Part shown: positions 52,216 through 61,259 of the stretch, piece after piece
How the letters are laid out: every line of letters starts with the position of its first letter
Numbering within the stretch: the first letter of the stretch is position 1
Source: Flavobacteriales bacterium UBA2669
Lineage (GTDB): Bacteria > Bacteroidota > Bacteroidia > Flavobacteriales_E > Vicingaceae
NCBI GenBank assembly: GCA_002359215.1
Contig: DEMN01000013.1
Coordinates: forward strand, 124,001-188,000
Direction of reading: 5' to 3'
DNA length: 64,000 bases
Notes under the pieces: model-generated
Seen by the model: only the letters and a program-made list of their open reading frames with translations
What the model was told of the DNA's origin: nothing
Databases searched by the model: none
Position numbers and translations under genes: made by a program

Positions 52216-53485
52216 CTTCATTTAGTATTTTTTTAGTTGATTTTACTCTAAGCAACAAGAAAAATCCTACTACAAAAAATACAATTAGAATTAACACTGA
52301 TGATCTAATATCAAAAAGTCCTTCTATAAAACCAAAGAAAAAAGTACCTATTACTACACCTGTTTTTTCCAAAATATCATAAAAACTAAAATAGGAAGCA
52401 TGATCTTGTGTTTCGGGCAATAATTTAGAGTAAGTAGAACGAGATAAGGATTGTATTCCGCCCATTACCAACCCTATTGAAGCTGCTATAATGTAAAAAT
52501 GTAAAGGTTGATATACCAAACTATATGCTGAAATACAAATAATTACCCAACAAAAAACTACAAACAGCAAGGTTTTAATGTTTCCTATTTTCCTAGATAA
52601 AAATGCCATTCCTTGAGCTCCGGCAATAGCTATAAATTGTATTACCAAAATACTCACAATTAATCCTGTTTGCATTTCTTCGTTACTACTCCACTCAATT
52701 TCTTTCGTTCCAAAAAAAACAGCCATTAGCATAATGGTTTGAACTCCCATACTATAAACAAAAAAAGCAGACAAATATTTTTTTAAATTGTATTGATGTT
52801 TTAGCTCTTTAAAAACTTTTTTAAGTTCTTTAAATCCTTTTAAAAACCTATTTCCTTTCGGACGTTTATTGTAAACATTGTTAGGCAACGCTATAAATGT
52901 AAATTGAGCAAAGCCTATCCACCAAGCTCCGGTTATTACAAAAACCCACTTTACAGGCATATCAAAACCTTGTAACAATACCAAACAAACAATTAATAAC
53001 AATGAACTACCTATATAGCCTAACGAAAAACCTTTTGCACTTACATTATCTTGTAAATCAGGTGTTACAATTTCGGGCAAATAGGCATTATAAAAAACCA
53101 AACTCCCCGAAAAACCTATACTTGCCAACAACACAGGTAACATGCTTAATTCCAATGCATGTTCGGCATCAAAAAAATATAAACTAATGCAAGAAAAAGC
53201 TCCCAAATAACAAAAAAACTGCAAGTACTTTTTCTTATTTCCGGAATAATCTGCCATACCCGAAAGTATAGGAGAAAGCACTACCAACAACATAAAAGAG
53301 AACGAAATAACATAGGAATAAAGCTCTGTATTAACGAAAGACTTTCCGAAAAAAATTACTTCTTCAGTTGTAGTTTTTTCATAAAAAATAGGGAAAATGG
53401 CTGTTGTAATAATTAACGCATACACGGAGTTAGCCCAATCGTACATTACCCATGCATTAATTATTTTTTGACTGTTAATTTTCAC
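52202..53485 (-). CDS. UMF1/Atg22-type MFS transporter
   Basis: The 427-residue inner-membrane protein has about 12 hydrophobic segments and the UMF1-family marks IINAWVMYDWANSVYALIITTAIFP in the first part (split here), SPILSGMADYSGNKKK, GSSLLLIVCLVL and GGIQSLSRSTYSKLLPE. The family is related to the yeast vacuolar effluxer Atg22, and bacterial members are thought to export small metabolites. The substrate is unknown. It converges on the SGNH gene with a 14-bp overlap and no terminator between them. Confidence 0.88.
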   Translation of the reverse strand: MKINSQKIINAWVMYDWANSVYALIITTAIFPIFYEKTTTEEVIFFGKSFVNTELYSYVISFSFMLLVVLSPILSGMADYSGNKKKYLQFFCYLGAFSCISLYFFDAEHALELSMLPVLLASIGFSGSLVFYNAYLPEIVTPDLQDNVSAKGFSLGYIGSSLLLIVCLVLLQGFDMPVKWVFVITGAWWIGFAQFTFIALPNNVYNKRPKGNRFLKGFKELKKVFKELKHQYNLKKYLSAFFVYSMGVQTIMLMAVFFGTKEIEWSSNEEMQTGLIVSILVIQFIAIAGAQGMAFLSRKIGNIKTLLFVVFCWVIICISAYSLVYQPLHFYIIAASIGLVMGGIQSLSRSTYSKLLPETQDHASYFSFYDILEKTGVVIGTFFFGFIEGLFDIRSSVLILIVFFVVGFFLLLRVKSTKKILNEAMEK

Positions 53486-53624
53486 TATAGTTTTTAATCT
53501 CTTTTGCGAAAGTAAAACTAAGCAAAAACTTGTTTTATGTAGAATTAATAAAATTAAACTTATTTTTAATAATTATTTAACACATTTAAATTAACCAAGC
53601 AATTTCCATCTTAAATTCTTTGAG

Positions 53625-53632
53625 TATATTTG
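53625..53632 (+). promoter_or_regulatory. -7 box of bamD
   Basis: TATATTTG is a perfect TAnnTTTG match, with TTTC 18 nt upstream as a one-mismatch -33 box. Because it ends six bases before the ATG at 53638, transcription may start at or next to the start codon, giving a nearly leaderless message. Confidence 0.55.
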
Positions 53633-53637
53633 CAGCT

Positions 53638-54447
53638 ATGTTTAAGAAAAGCAGTTTATATCTTCTATTCATTCTAATGCTTTCATTAAGTTGTAGCAAG
53701 TATCAGAAAATACTTAAAAGTTCTGATGTTGACCTAAAATATGAAGCAGCACAAAAATATTACGATGAAGGGAAGTACGACCGAGCCATTCCACTCTTAG
53801 AAGAATTAATACCTTTGCTAAGGGGAACTGATAGAGCTGAAAAAGTTTATTTTCTCTATGCTTATTCAAATTATCAATCTAATTTACTTTATGCTGCTGC
53901 TTACCATTTTAAAAAATTTGCTACTACCTACCCTACCAGCAAACACGTTGAAGAAATGTTGTTTATGCACGGATATTCACAATACTTATTATCTCCTATA
54001 CCTGAGTTAGATCAAACAGAAACTTACAATGCTATTAACTCTTTACAAATATTTATAAATACTTTTCCGGAACACAATTTAGTTGACTCTAGTAATGTTT
54101 TAATGGATAAGCTAAGAGTTAAATTAGAAACTAAATCTTACCAAAACGCGAAACAATATTTTAAAATACAAGATTATAAAGCTTCAATTGTAGCTTTAGG
54201 TAACCATATAAAAGATTATCCTGACACTAAGCATATAGAAGAATTAAACTTTTTGATCTTAAAATCGCACTATTTATTAGCCGTAAACAGTATTAAAGAA
54301 AAAAAATTGGAAAGAATTGGCAATACTATCGAAGCTTATTATAACTTTGCAGATTCATTTGGAGAAAGTAAATATTTAAAGGAAGCTCAAAATATTTATT
54401 CCAAAATGGAAGAAGAACAAAATAAAATTAAACTAGAAAATTTATAA
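53638..54447 (+). CDS. bamD: Outer-membrane assembly lipoprotein BamD
   Basis: Lipoprotein of the BAM complex that folds and inserts outer-membrane proteins. I use the ATG at 53638, giving 269 residues with a lipobox ending at Cys 19 (MLSLSCSK). An upstream TTG at 53620 is rejected because it would bury the promoter. TPR-like helices follow (DVDLKYEAAQKYYDEGKYDRAIPLLEE, ANYQSNLLYAAAYHFKKFAT in part, NAKQYFKIQDYKASIVAL), the usual BamD pattern. The neighbours rpoZ, coaBC, porD and recN form a cluster common in Bacteroidota. Confidence 0.93.
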   Translation: MFKKSSLYLLFILMLSLSCSKYQKILKSSDVDLKYEAAQKYYDEGKYDRAIPLLEELIPLLRGTDRAEKVYFLYAYSNYQSNLLYAAAYHFKKFATTYPTSKHVEEMLFMHGYSQYLLSPIPELDQTETYNAINSLQIFINTFPEHNLVDSSNVLMDKLRVKLETKSYQNAKQYFKIQDYKASIVALGNHIKDYPDTKHIEELNFLILKSHYLLAVNSIKEKKLERIGNTIEAYYNFADSFGESKYLKEAQNIYSKMEEEQNKIKLENL

Positions 54448-54451
54448 CAAC

Positions 54452-54778
54452 ATGAATTTCAAAACCACAAACGCAGAAACATCCACAATTACTAGAGACT
54501 TACAAGCAATTGAAGATGTTACTGGCAACATCTACGAATCTGTTGTAGCAGTTGCTAAAAGATCTAACCAAATTGCTGTTGATTTAAAAGAAGAATTAGT
54601 TAATAAAATTCAGGAATTTGCATCAACAACTGACAATTTAGAAGAAGTTTTTGAAAACAGAGAGCAAATTGAAATCTCTAGATTTTACGAGCGTTTACCA
54701 AAAACTAACGCAATGGCATTAAAAGAATTTTTAGATGAAAAAATATTCGTCAAAAATCCTGATGTCGATAAAGCATAA
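54452..54778 (+). CDS. rpoZ: RNA polymerase omega subunit (Bacteroidota type)
   Basis: A small accessory subunit that helps assemble RNA polymerase around beta-prime. The 108 residues have the omega-like core ITRDLQAIEDVTGNIYESVVAVAKRSNQIA, written here as separate family blocks: ITRDL, TGNIYESVVA, and KRSNQIAVDLKEEL. The C-terminal half is divergent, as in other Bacteroidota. It lies between bamD (4 bp) and coaBC (7 bp), its usual place in this phylum. Confidence 0.9.
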   Translation: MNFKTTNAETSTITRDLQAIEDVTGNIYESVVAVAKRSNQIAVDLKEELVNKIQEFASTTDNLEEVFENREQIEISRFYERLPKTNAMALKEFLDEKIFVKNPDVDKA

Positions 54779-54785
54779 TTAAACC

Positions 54786-56003
54786 ATGCTAAAAGGCAAA
54801 AATATTCTCCTAGGTATCACCGGTGGAATTGCTGCCTATAAAATACCTCTTTTAGTCCGTTTGTTGGTTAAAGAAGGTGCTCATGTAAAAGTTGTAGCAA
54901 CACCTTCAGCATTAGATTTTGTTGCTCCTTTAACGTTAGCAACACTTTCTAAGAACCCTGTTTTAACTGCTTTTAAAAACGAATCGAATTATTGGAACAA
55001 CCATGTAGAGTTAGCCCTTTGGGCTGACTTTTTTGTTATTGCCCCTGCTACTGCCAACACCATAGCCAAATTTGCAAATGGTGTTTGTGATAATTTCCTA
55101 TTGGCTTGCTATTTCTCAGCTAAATGTCCTATTTTAATCGCTCCGGCAATGGATTTAGACATGTACCAACATCCTACTCTAAAAACCAACCTAAAGCAAT
55201 TAGAAAAATTTGGCAACAAAGTACTAAATGCTCCATCAGGAGAACTTGCTAGTGGACTTAACGGTGAAGGAAGAATGGAAGAACCTGAACAAATTTTTGA
55301 AGCTATTAAAAAGCATTTTACAGCTTCTCTCCCACTTAAAGGAAAAAAAATATTAATTACCGCAGGACCAACTATAGAAAAAATTGACCCTGTAAGGTTT
55401 ATTAGTAATTTTTCTACCGGAAAAATGGGTATTGCACTTGCTGAACATGCTGCTAATTTGGGTGCAGAGGTAGATTTAATTATCGGACCCACAAAAATTA
55501 CAACTTCAGAAAATATTAATAGAATTAACGTGGTTACTGCTGAAGATATGTACAATAACGTTCATCAGCAAGTTAAAAATGCTGACATTATTATTATGGC
55601 TGCAGCTGTAGCAGATTTTACCCCTGCGACAAGTAATGACAAAAAAATTAAAAAATCTGAACAAACTTCTAAAACAAATGAATTGGTAATTCAACTAAAA
55701 CCAACAAAGGACATTTTAGCTTCAGTAGGAAAAATTAAAAAGAAAAATCAATTATTAATTGGTTTTGCTCTAGAAACGCATAACGAACTTGAAAATGCAA
55801 AAAAAAAATTAACCAAAAAGAATCTAGATTATATTGTTTTAAACTCTTTAAACGATAAAGGTGCCGGGTTTAACCATGAAACAAACAAAATAACGCTAAT
55901 AGATAAAAACAATAATATTAATAATTTTGAGTTGAAGTCAAAGGTAAAAGTTGCAGAAGACATCTTCAACATTATTTTAACCAAGCATTTTTCTAAAAAA
56001 TGA
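54786..56003 (+). CDS. coaBC: Bifunctional phosphopantothenoylcysteine decarboxylase/ligase
   Basis: Carries out two steps of coenzyme A synthesis. The 405 residues comprise an N-terminal CoaC flavoprotein domain (GITGGIAAYKIP, the VELALWADFFVIAPATANTIAKFA region, CPILIAPAMDLDMY) and a C-terminal CoaB domain from about 185 (ILITAGPTIEKIDPVRFISNFSTGKMG region; ADIIIMAAAVADF; IGFALETHN). Both active parts are complete and the length is normal. Its stop overlaps the start of the DUF4835 gene by 4 bp. Confidence 0.95.
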   Translation: MLKGKNILLGITGGIAAYKIPLLVRLLVKEGAHVKVVATPSALDFVAPLTLATLSKNPVLTAFKNESNYWNNHVELALWADFFVIAPATANTIAKFANGVCDNFLLACYFSAKCPILIAPAMDLDMYQHPTLKTNLKQLEKFGNKVLNAPSGELASGLNGEGRMEEPEQIFEAIKKHFTASLPLKGKKILITAGPTIEKIDPVRFISNFSTGKMGIALAEHAANLGAEVDLIIGPTKITTSENINRINVVTAEDMYNNVHQQVKNADIIIMAAAVADFTPATSNDKKIKKSEQTSKTNELVIQLKPTKDILASVGKIKKKNQLLIGFALETHNELENAKKKLTKKNLDYIVLNSLNDKGAGFNHETNKITLIDKNNNINNFELKSKVKVAEDIFNIILTKHFSKK

Positions 56004-56902
56004 TTCAACATACAAAAATAGTACTATTAAGCTGCTGCATAAGTTTATATGCAAGTATTACTGCTCAGGAACTCGACTGTAAAATACAAATTAACTCTAC
56101 GCAAGTTCAGGCTACCGACAAAAGTGTTTTTGACGTTATGGAAAAAAACATTTTTGAATTTATGAATAGTCGGAAATGGACCAACCATATTTATCAACCA
56201 AACGAAAGAATTGAATGTTCTATCTTAATCAATGTAAATGAGATGGTTTCTGCTACGGAGTTTAAAGCTACCATTCAGGTTCAATCCAGAAGACCGGTTT
56301 TTAATAGTTCCTACAATAGTACTTTACTCAATCATATTGATAAAGAATTTGAATTTAGGTTTAACGAATTCGATAATTTACAATATTCAGAAAATTCACA
56401 CCTCTCTAACCTGACTTCTGTATTGGCTTTTTATGCCTACATTATTATTGGGCTAGATTATGATTCTTTTGAATTAAAAGGCGGAACTCCTTATTTTTTA
56501 CAAGCTCAAAAAATTGTATCTAATGCACAGGGAGCTGCTGAACCTGGATGGAAGGCTTTTGAAAACAACACAAACAGATATTGGATAGTGCAAGACTTAC
56601 TTCATCCAACACACGAATCCTTAAGGCAATGTTATTACGAATATCACCGTTTAGGTTTTGATGAAATGGCTAAGGATGTAGCTAAAGGAAGAGCTAAAGT
56701 GTTAGAGAGTTTAAAACTTCTAGATAATGTTTATAAAGCCAAACCGGGAGCTTTTCATTTACAGGTTTTCTTTAATTCTAAAGCCGATGAGATTGTAAAC
56801 CTTTTTAAAGGTGGTCTTGCCAACGAAAAAAGTGAGGTGATTACTTTACTCGATAAAATAAATCCCATGAACGGAAGTAAATATAAAGAAATTAGAAAAT
56901 AA
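56000..56902 (+). CDS. porD: DUF4835 protein, T9SS-associated PorD
   Basis: The 300-residue product has a signal peptide (about 1-22, ASITAQ) and the DUF4835 body: ELDCKIQINSTQVQ at the start, RKWTNHIYQPNERIECSI, NVNEMVSATEFKATIQVQS, RPVFNSSYN, and SVLAFYAYIIIGLDYDSF. Members of this family are annotated as type IX secretion protein PorD in Bacteroidota. The window encodes seven T9SS cargo proteins, which fits. The exact role in the translocon is less certain than the family assignment. It is translationally coupled to coaBC (ATGA overlap). Confidence 0.88.
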   Translation: MIQHTKIVLLSCCISLYASITAQELDCKIQINSTQVQATDKSVFDVMEKNIFEFMNSRKWTNHIYQPNERIECSILINVNEMVSATEFKATIQVQSRRPVFNSSYNSTLLNHIDKEFEFRFNEFDNLQYSENSHLSNLTSVLAFYAYIIIGLDYDSFELKGGTPYFLQAQKIVSNAQGAAEPGWKAFENNTNRYWIVQDLLHPTHESLRQCYYEYHRLGFDEMAKDVAKGRAKVLESLKLLDNVYKAKPGAFHLQVFFNSKADEIVNLFKGGLANEKSEVITLLDKINPMNGSKYKEIRK

Positions 56903-56999
56903 CTACTTTCTAACCTTTACCTTTATTCATATCTGTTATTAGAAAAAACCAAAGCTCATAAACTTCCATACTAATTCTAATATTTCTATTAAAAACATG

Positions 57000-57007
57000 T
57001 ATTTTTG
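57000..57007 (+). promoter_or_regulatory. -7 box of recN
   Basis: TATTTTTG matches TAnnTTTG about 32 bp before the recN ATG. The -33 box is unclear. Confidence 0.45.
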
Positions 57008-57038
57008 AGTTGGAAAATTTAACATCAAAAAACCAACT

Positions 57039-58697
57039 ATGCTGCAATCGCTTGTCATTAAAAATTACGCTATTATTGAGCAACTTCAGCTCGATTTTAA
57101 CAATGATTTTACTGTGATAACGGGAGAAACCGGAGCAGGAAAATCTATACTTTTAGGAGCTTTATCGCTCATTCTTGGTCAGCGAGCAGATACTTCCGTT
57201 CTCAATGATAAAGAAAAAAAATGTGTGGTAGAAGGTACCTTTGATGTTTCCGAAAAATTAGTTGCTCCATTTTTTAAAAACAATGATTTAGATTTAGAAT
57301 TTCCCATTATTGTTAGAAGAGAAATTAGTGCCAATGGTAAATCTAGGGCATTTATAAATGATACGCCTGTAAACCTTAACACTATCAAAGACTTATCGTT
57401 AACGTTAATAGACATTCATTCTCAACACGAAACCTTAGAGCTTAATTCATCTGACTTTCAGATTGAAGTAATAGATGCTTTTGCAAACACCGATGAACTT
57501 TTAAAAGAATATAAACAACATTTTTCCGAATATCAAAAACTACAACAAAACTACCAGCAATTGCTCCGCAGCGAAAATGAAGCAAAATCTGATTTAGATT
57601 ACCTTTCTTTTCAGCTAGAAGAGTTGAAAACCTTAAAACTTCAATCGGGAGAACAAGTCAATATTGAAAGTCAGTTAGAAATTATTAATAATGCCGAACA
57701 AATTCACACTACTTTACAACTTTCTGCAAATTTGCTTTTAAATAGTGATGATAGTATCATTTCCAGAATGAATACTATTACGCAAGGCTTCTCAAAAATT
57801 AGTCATTGTTCTGAAAATTATAGTCAGATTTTAGAAAGGTTAAACTCTATATTAATAGAATTGAAAGACCTTTCCGGAGAAATTGATGCAGAAAATGATA
57901 ATGTAGATATTGATGCTTCTAAATTAGATTACCTCAACAGCAGATTAAACAGTATTTATGCTCTAACACAAAAACATAGAGTAGCAGATTCTGACGAGCT
58001 AATGGAGTTAGAAAGTAAACTCGAAAATCAGTTAAACGATATTAATTCTGCTGAAGAAAAATTAGAACAACTAAAACAAGCCATAGAAAACAACAAAAAA
58101 ACTTTATTGAACATTGCTGAAAAGTTATCTGCCAAAAGAACAACTAGTTTTAAAGCGTTAGAAAAAAACATCATTAGCAACCTTAAAGAATTAGGGATGG
58201 AAGACGCTTCTTTTAAAATTGAACATCAAGTGAATAAAGAATTTGCCATTACAGGAATAGACCAAATAGAATTTATGTTTTCTGCCAATAAGGGTATGAC
58301 TTTAAAACCTTTACACAAAACAGCTTCAGGTGGAGAATTATCTAGATTAATGCTTACTATAAAAGCTATTTTAGCAGAAAATTCTTCCATACAAACCATT
58401 GTTTTTGATGAAATAGATACTGGTGTATCTGGAGATATTGCTTATAAAATGGCTGCCATTATGGAACTGATGAGCAAAAAAATTCAGATAATTGCTATAA
58501 CTCATTTACCACAGGTTGCAGCCAAAGGAAATACTCATTTTAAAATTTATAAAGAAAACCATCAAAACAAAACCCTTACTAAAATGAAAGTGCTTATGGA
58601 TGACGACAGAATTGACGAAATTGCCAAAATGCTAAGTGGAAAGGAATTAACAGGAGCAGCAAAAGAAAATGCACGTCATTTATTAGCTGTAAAATAG
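57039..58697 (+). CDS. recN: DNA repair protein RecN
   Basis: An SMC-like ATPase that acts in double-strand break repair. The 552 residues have Walker A GETGAGKS (29-36), a long coiled-coil middle (about 150-380, Glu/Leu/Lys/Gln-rich), the ABC signature TASGGELSRLML, Walker B TIVFDEIDTGVSG and ITHLPQVAAKG. The length is normal. It is 136 bp after porD and has its own -7 box, so it may be transcribed separately. Confidence 0.96.
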   Translation: MLQSLVIKNYAIIEQLQLDFNNDFTVITGETGAGKSILLGALSLILGQRADTSVLNDKEKKCVVEGTFDVSEKLVAPFFKNNDLDLEFPIIVRREISANGKSRAFINDTPVNLNTIKDLSLTLIDIHSQHETLELNSSDFQIEVIDAFANTDELLKEYKQHFSEYQKLQQNYQQLLRSENEAKSDLDYLSFQLEELKTLKLQSGEQVNIESQLEIINNAEQIHTTLQLSANLLLNSDDSIISRMNTITQGFSKISHCSENYSQILERLNSILIELKDLSGEIDAENDNVDIDASKLDYLNSRLNSIYALTQKHRVADSDELMELESKLENQLNDINSAEEKLEQLKQAIENNKKTLLNIAEKLSAKRTTSFKALEKNIISNLKELGMEDASFKIEHQVNKEFAITGIDQIEFMFSANKGMTLKPLHKTASGGELSRLMLTIKAILAENSSIQTIVFDEIDTGVSGDIAYKMAAIMELMSKKIQIIAITHLPQVAAKGNTHFKIYKENHQNKTLTKMKVLMDDDRIDEIAKMLSGKELTGAAKENARHLLAVK

Positions 58698-58770
58698 GCT
58701 GAAAAACCACAAGAAAAGGGTAAGAGTGTAATTAAGTCTAAATCTTTAGCTTTTATTTTATTAATCTCAC

Positions 58771-58778
58771 TATATTTG
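58771..58778 (+). promoter_or_regulatory. -7 box of fabI
   Basis: TATATTTG is a perfect TAnnTTTG match, with TTTA about 22 nt upstream. The predicted start leaves a leader of about 27 nt before the ATG at 58812. Confidence 0.6.
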
Positions 58779-58811
58779 TGGCTCTAAAAAGTTTTTATAA
58801 AAGAAAGAAAA

Positions 58812-59618
58812 ATGTCTACTAATTTATTAAAAGGAAAAAAAGGAATCATCTTCGGAGCGTTAAACGAACATTCTATAGCATGGAAAGTTGCTGAAAGAGC
58901 TTATGAGGAAGGTGCAGAATTTATTTTAACCAATGCACCTGTTGCTATAAGAATGGGAGAATTAGATGAGTTAGCCCAAAAAACCAACTCTGATGTTATT
59001 CCTGCAGATGCAACATCAATAGAAGATTTAGAAAAGTTATTTGATGCTGCAACCAAAAAATTTGGCAAAATAGACTTTATTCTTCACTCCATAGGAATGT
59101 CATTAAATGTAAGAAAAGGTATCCCCTATACAGAAAATAACTATGAATATTACATGAAAGGAATGGATATTTCTGCTATTTCTTTTCATAAAGTAATGAA
59201 AGTGGCTATGCAAAAAGATGTAATGAATGATTGGGGTTCAATTTTAGCATTATCTTATATTGCTGCACAAAGAGTTTTCCCCAATTATAATGATATGTCT
59301 AATGCCAAAGCATTATTAGAATCTATTGCTAGAAATTTTGGATATCATTTTGGAATAGATAAAAAAGTAAGAGTAAACACTATTTCTCAATCGCCTACGG
59401 CTACAACAGCCGGGAGTGGTGTGAAAGGATTTGATGCATTTATTAATTATGCTGAAGACATGTCTCCATTAGGTAATGCAAGTGCATTAGCTTGTGCAGA
59501 TTATTGCATTTCTCTATTTTCTGATTTAACTAAATATGTAACCATGCAAAACTTATTTCACGATGGAGGTTTCTCTAATGTTGGTGTAAGTCAAAAAGTA
59601 ATGGATAGATTTATGTAA
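58812..59618 (+). CDS. fabI: Enoyl-[acyl-carrier-protein] reductase (NADH)
   Basis: Catalyses the last reduction of each fatty-acid elongation cycle. The 268-residue SDR protein has the divergent cofactor motif GIIFGALNEHSIAWKVAE, DFILHSIGMSLN, and the catalytic pair in YNDMSNAK (Tyr, six residues, Lys), plus ISQSPTATTAGSGVKGF. These are specific for FabI and not for other SDRs. It is a single gene with a promoter and a strong terminator. Confidence 0.96.
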   Translation: MSTNLLKGKKGIIFGALNEHSIAWKVAERAYEEGAEFILTNAPVAIRMGELDELAQKTNSDVIPADATSIEDLEKLFDAATKKFGKIDFILHSIGMSLNVRKGIPYTENNYEYYMKGMDISAISFHKVMKVAMQKDVMNDWGSILALSYIAAQRVFPNYNDMSNAKALLESIARNFGYHFGIDKKVRVNTISQSPTATTAGSGVKGFDAFINYAEDMSPLGNASALACADYCISLFSDLTKYVTMQNLFHDGGFSNVGVSQKVMDRFM

Positions 59619-59649
59619 TTAAGCTATAAAAGCTAATCTTATAAAAAAA

Positions 59650-59678
59650 GCAACCTAAATAATTTAGGTTGCTTTTTT
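59650..59678. terminator. Bidirectional terminator after fabI
   Basis: GCAACCTAAAT at 59650-59660 pairs with ATTTAGGTTGC at 59662-59672, flanked by A on the left and six T on the right. It serves fabI and the convergent coiled-coil gene. Confidence 0.92.
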
Positions 59679-59701
59679 GTTGTTATCAACTTACCAAAGT
59701 A

Positions 59702-59986
59702 TTATTTAACCAAGGTGGTTAGTTCCGAAAAACCTTGTTTAAATGAGTTAGAAGCACTATCAAAAGTATCCTTTACTTCTTTCCATTTTTCTTCCGAAGA
59801 ATTTAATAGTTCTTCGTATTTGTTTTCCATTTCGTCTCTTTTAGCTTTTAGTTCTGCTAATTTTTCATCATAACTCGCTTTAACTTCTGCTTCAGCATTT
59901 TCTTTTTTAGCTTCAAGCTCATTTATTTTATCAAAAACTTCGTCAATTGTTGATTTTGCTTCTTTTTTAAATTCTTCTCTGTTCAT
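59702..59986 (-). CDS. Small coiled-coil protein of unknown function
   Basis: The 94-residue, highly charged protein is made almost wholly of heptad-like helix (KINELEAKKENAEAEVK, then LAELKAKRDEMENKYEELL), with a more polar C-terminal third. No signal peptide or Cys is seen. It resembles small stress- or coiled-coil proteins of Bacteroidota but matches no family I can name. It is a single gene on the minus strand between fabI and moxR, with a 273-bp region upstream that contains no clear gene. Confidence 0.65.
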   Translation of the reverse strand: MNREEFKKEAKSTIDEVFDKINELEAKKENAEAEVKASYDEKLAELKAKRDEMENKYEELLNSSEEKWKEVKDTFDSASNSFKQGFSELTTLVK

Positions 59987-60259
59987 GGTATATTAGTTTT
60001 TTAAGTAATGCCTACTCTTTTTAGGATTTTCGGCTTGCTCCGAGAGTAATAAAGATTCGACAATCTCACAAAATAAATTTGTGCATCAACTCTGTATGAA
60101 TTGTATATTAACTTTTATTAAAATCTGAATTTTAAAATAATATTCGAACTCAGGTTTAAGGAAGTGTATGCATCTAAATTAGCCATAATACAAGGCAATT
60201 TAAAACATGTCGTCTTAAAAGATGTTAAATGAAATTTGTAAAAACAGCCAAAAAAGCTT

Positions 60260-61231
60260 TTATAACAAGGCTTCTATAATTTTTTCTATAGAATAGCCAT
60301 CAGCTTCTGCTTTGTAATTTCTTACAATTCTGTGTCTTAAAATTGGTGTTGCCACAGCTTTTACATCATCAATATCTGGAGAGTATTTTCCATTAAGTGC
60401 CGCATGACATTTAGCTCCCACAATTAAATATTGTGAAGCTCTTGGTCCTGCTCCCCAACTTAAATAATTATTCACTATTTCGGGAGAGAACTCATTACCC
60501 GGTCTGGTACTAGATGCCAACTTCACAGCATACTCCAATACATTTTCTGCAACAGGTAGTTTTCTTATTAAATTCTGAAAGAAAATAATTTCTTCAGCAT
60601 TCATTACTTTATTTATTTGGATATCACTATCTGTTGTAGTAGCTTTTACAATGGCTAACTCTTCAGCATATTTAGGATAATCTACCCAAATATTAAACAT
60701 AAACCTATCTAACTGTGCTTCGGGCAAAGGATAGGTTCCTTCTTGTTCTATAGGGTTTTGAGTTGCCAACACAAAGAAAGGATTATCTAATTTGTAATGA
60801 TTTCCTGCAGCTGTAACGGTTTTCTCCTGCATAGCCTCTAATAATGCCGATTGTGTTTTTGGAGGTGTTCTATTAATCTCATCAGCTAAAATAATATTGG
60901 CAAATAAGGGACCTTTAATAAATTTAAAGTTCTTTGTTTCATCTAAAATTTCAGAACCAATAATATCTGACGGCATTAAATCGGGAGTAAATTGTATTCT
61001 ATTAAAACTTAAACCTAATGCATCTGCCAAAGTATTAATAAGTAAGGTTTTTGCTAACCCAGGTACACCTACTAGTAAACAGTGTCCTCTACTAAAAATA
61101 GAAATTAACACGCTTTTTATCACCTCATCTTGCCCAACAATTACTTTCCCAATTTCTTGCTTTAAAATATCGTACCTTTTAACAAAATCATCTATTGCTT
61201 CAACTTCTGACTTGTATTTATTTTCTGACAT
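60260..61231 (-). CDS. MoxR-family AAA+ ATPase
   Basis: A chaperone-like AAA+ ATPase, commonly acting with VWA/DUF58 proteins. The 323 residues have Walker A GVPGLAKT (55-62), a LMPSDIIGSE sensor region, Walker B IILADEINRTPPKTQSALLEAMQE in two blocks, NPIEQEGTYPLPEAQLDRFMF and the lid domain SWGAGPRASQYLI. No DUF58 or VWA gene follows it, which is unusual for the family. It is the last gene of a minus-strand group with three SurA-like genes (28 bp gap). Confidence 0.93.
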   Translation of the reverse strand: MSENKYKSEVEAIDDFVKRYDILKQEIGKVIVGQDEVIKSVLISIFSRGHCLLVGVPGLAKTLLINTLADALGLSFNRIQFTPDLMPSDIIGSEILDETKNFKFIKGPLFANIILADEINRTPPKTQSALLEAMQEKTVTAAGNHYKLDNPFFVLATQNPIEQEGTYPLPEAQLDRFMFNIWVDYPKYAEELAIVKATTTDSDIQINKVMNAEEIIFFQNLIRKLPVAENVLEYAVKLASSTRPGNEFSPEIVNNYLSWGAGPRASQYLIVGAKCHAALNGKYSPDIDDVKAVATPILRHRIVRNYKAEADGYSIEKIIEALL

Positions 61232-61259
61232 AGTATATTTTTTTAATTAGTGATAAAAA

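Noticed and set aside
53620..53637. Earlier TTG start for bamD
   Set aside because: It would place the TATATTTG promoter box inside the gene and move the lipoprotein signal away from the N-terminus.
59987..60259. Search for a small RNA or gene between the coiled-coil and moxR genes
   Set aside because: Only weak dyads such as CACAAA/TTTGTG near 60075-60092; no promoter, frame or terminator that I would defend.
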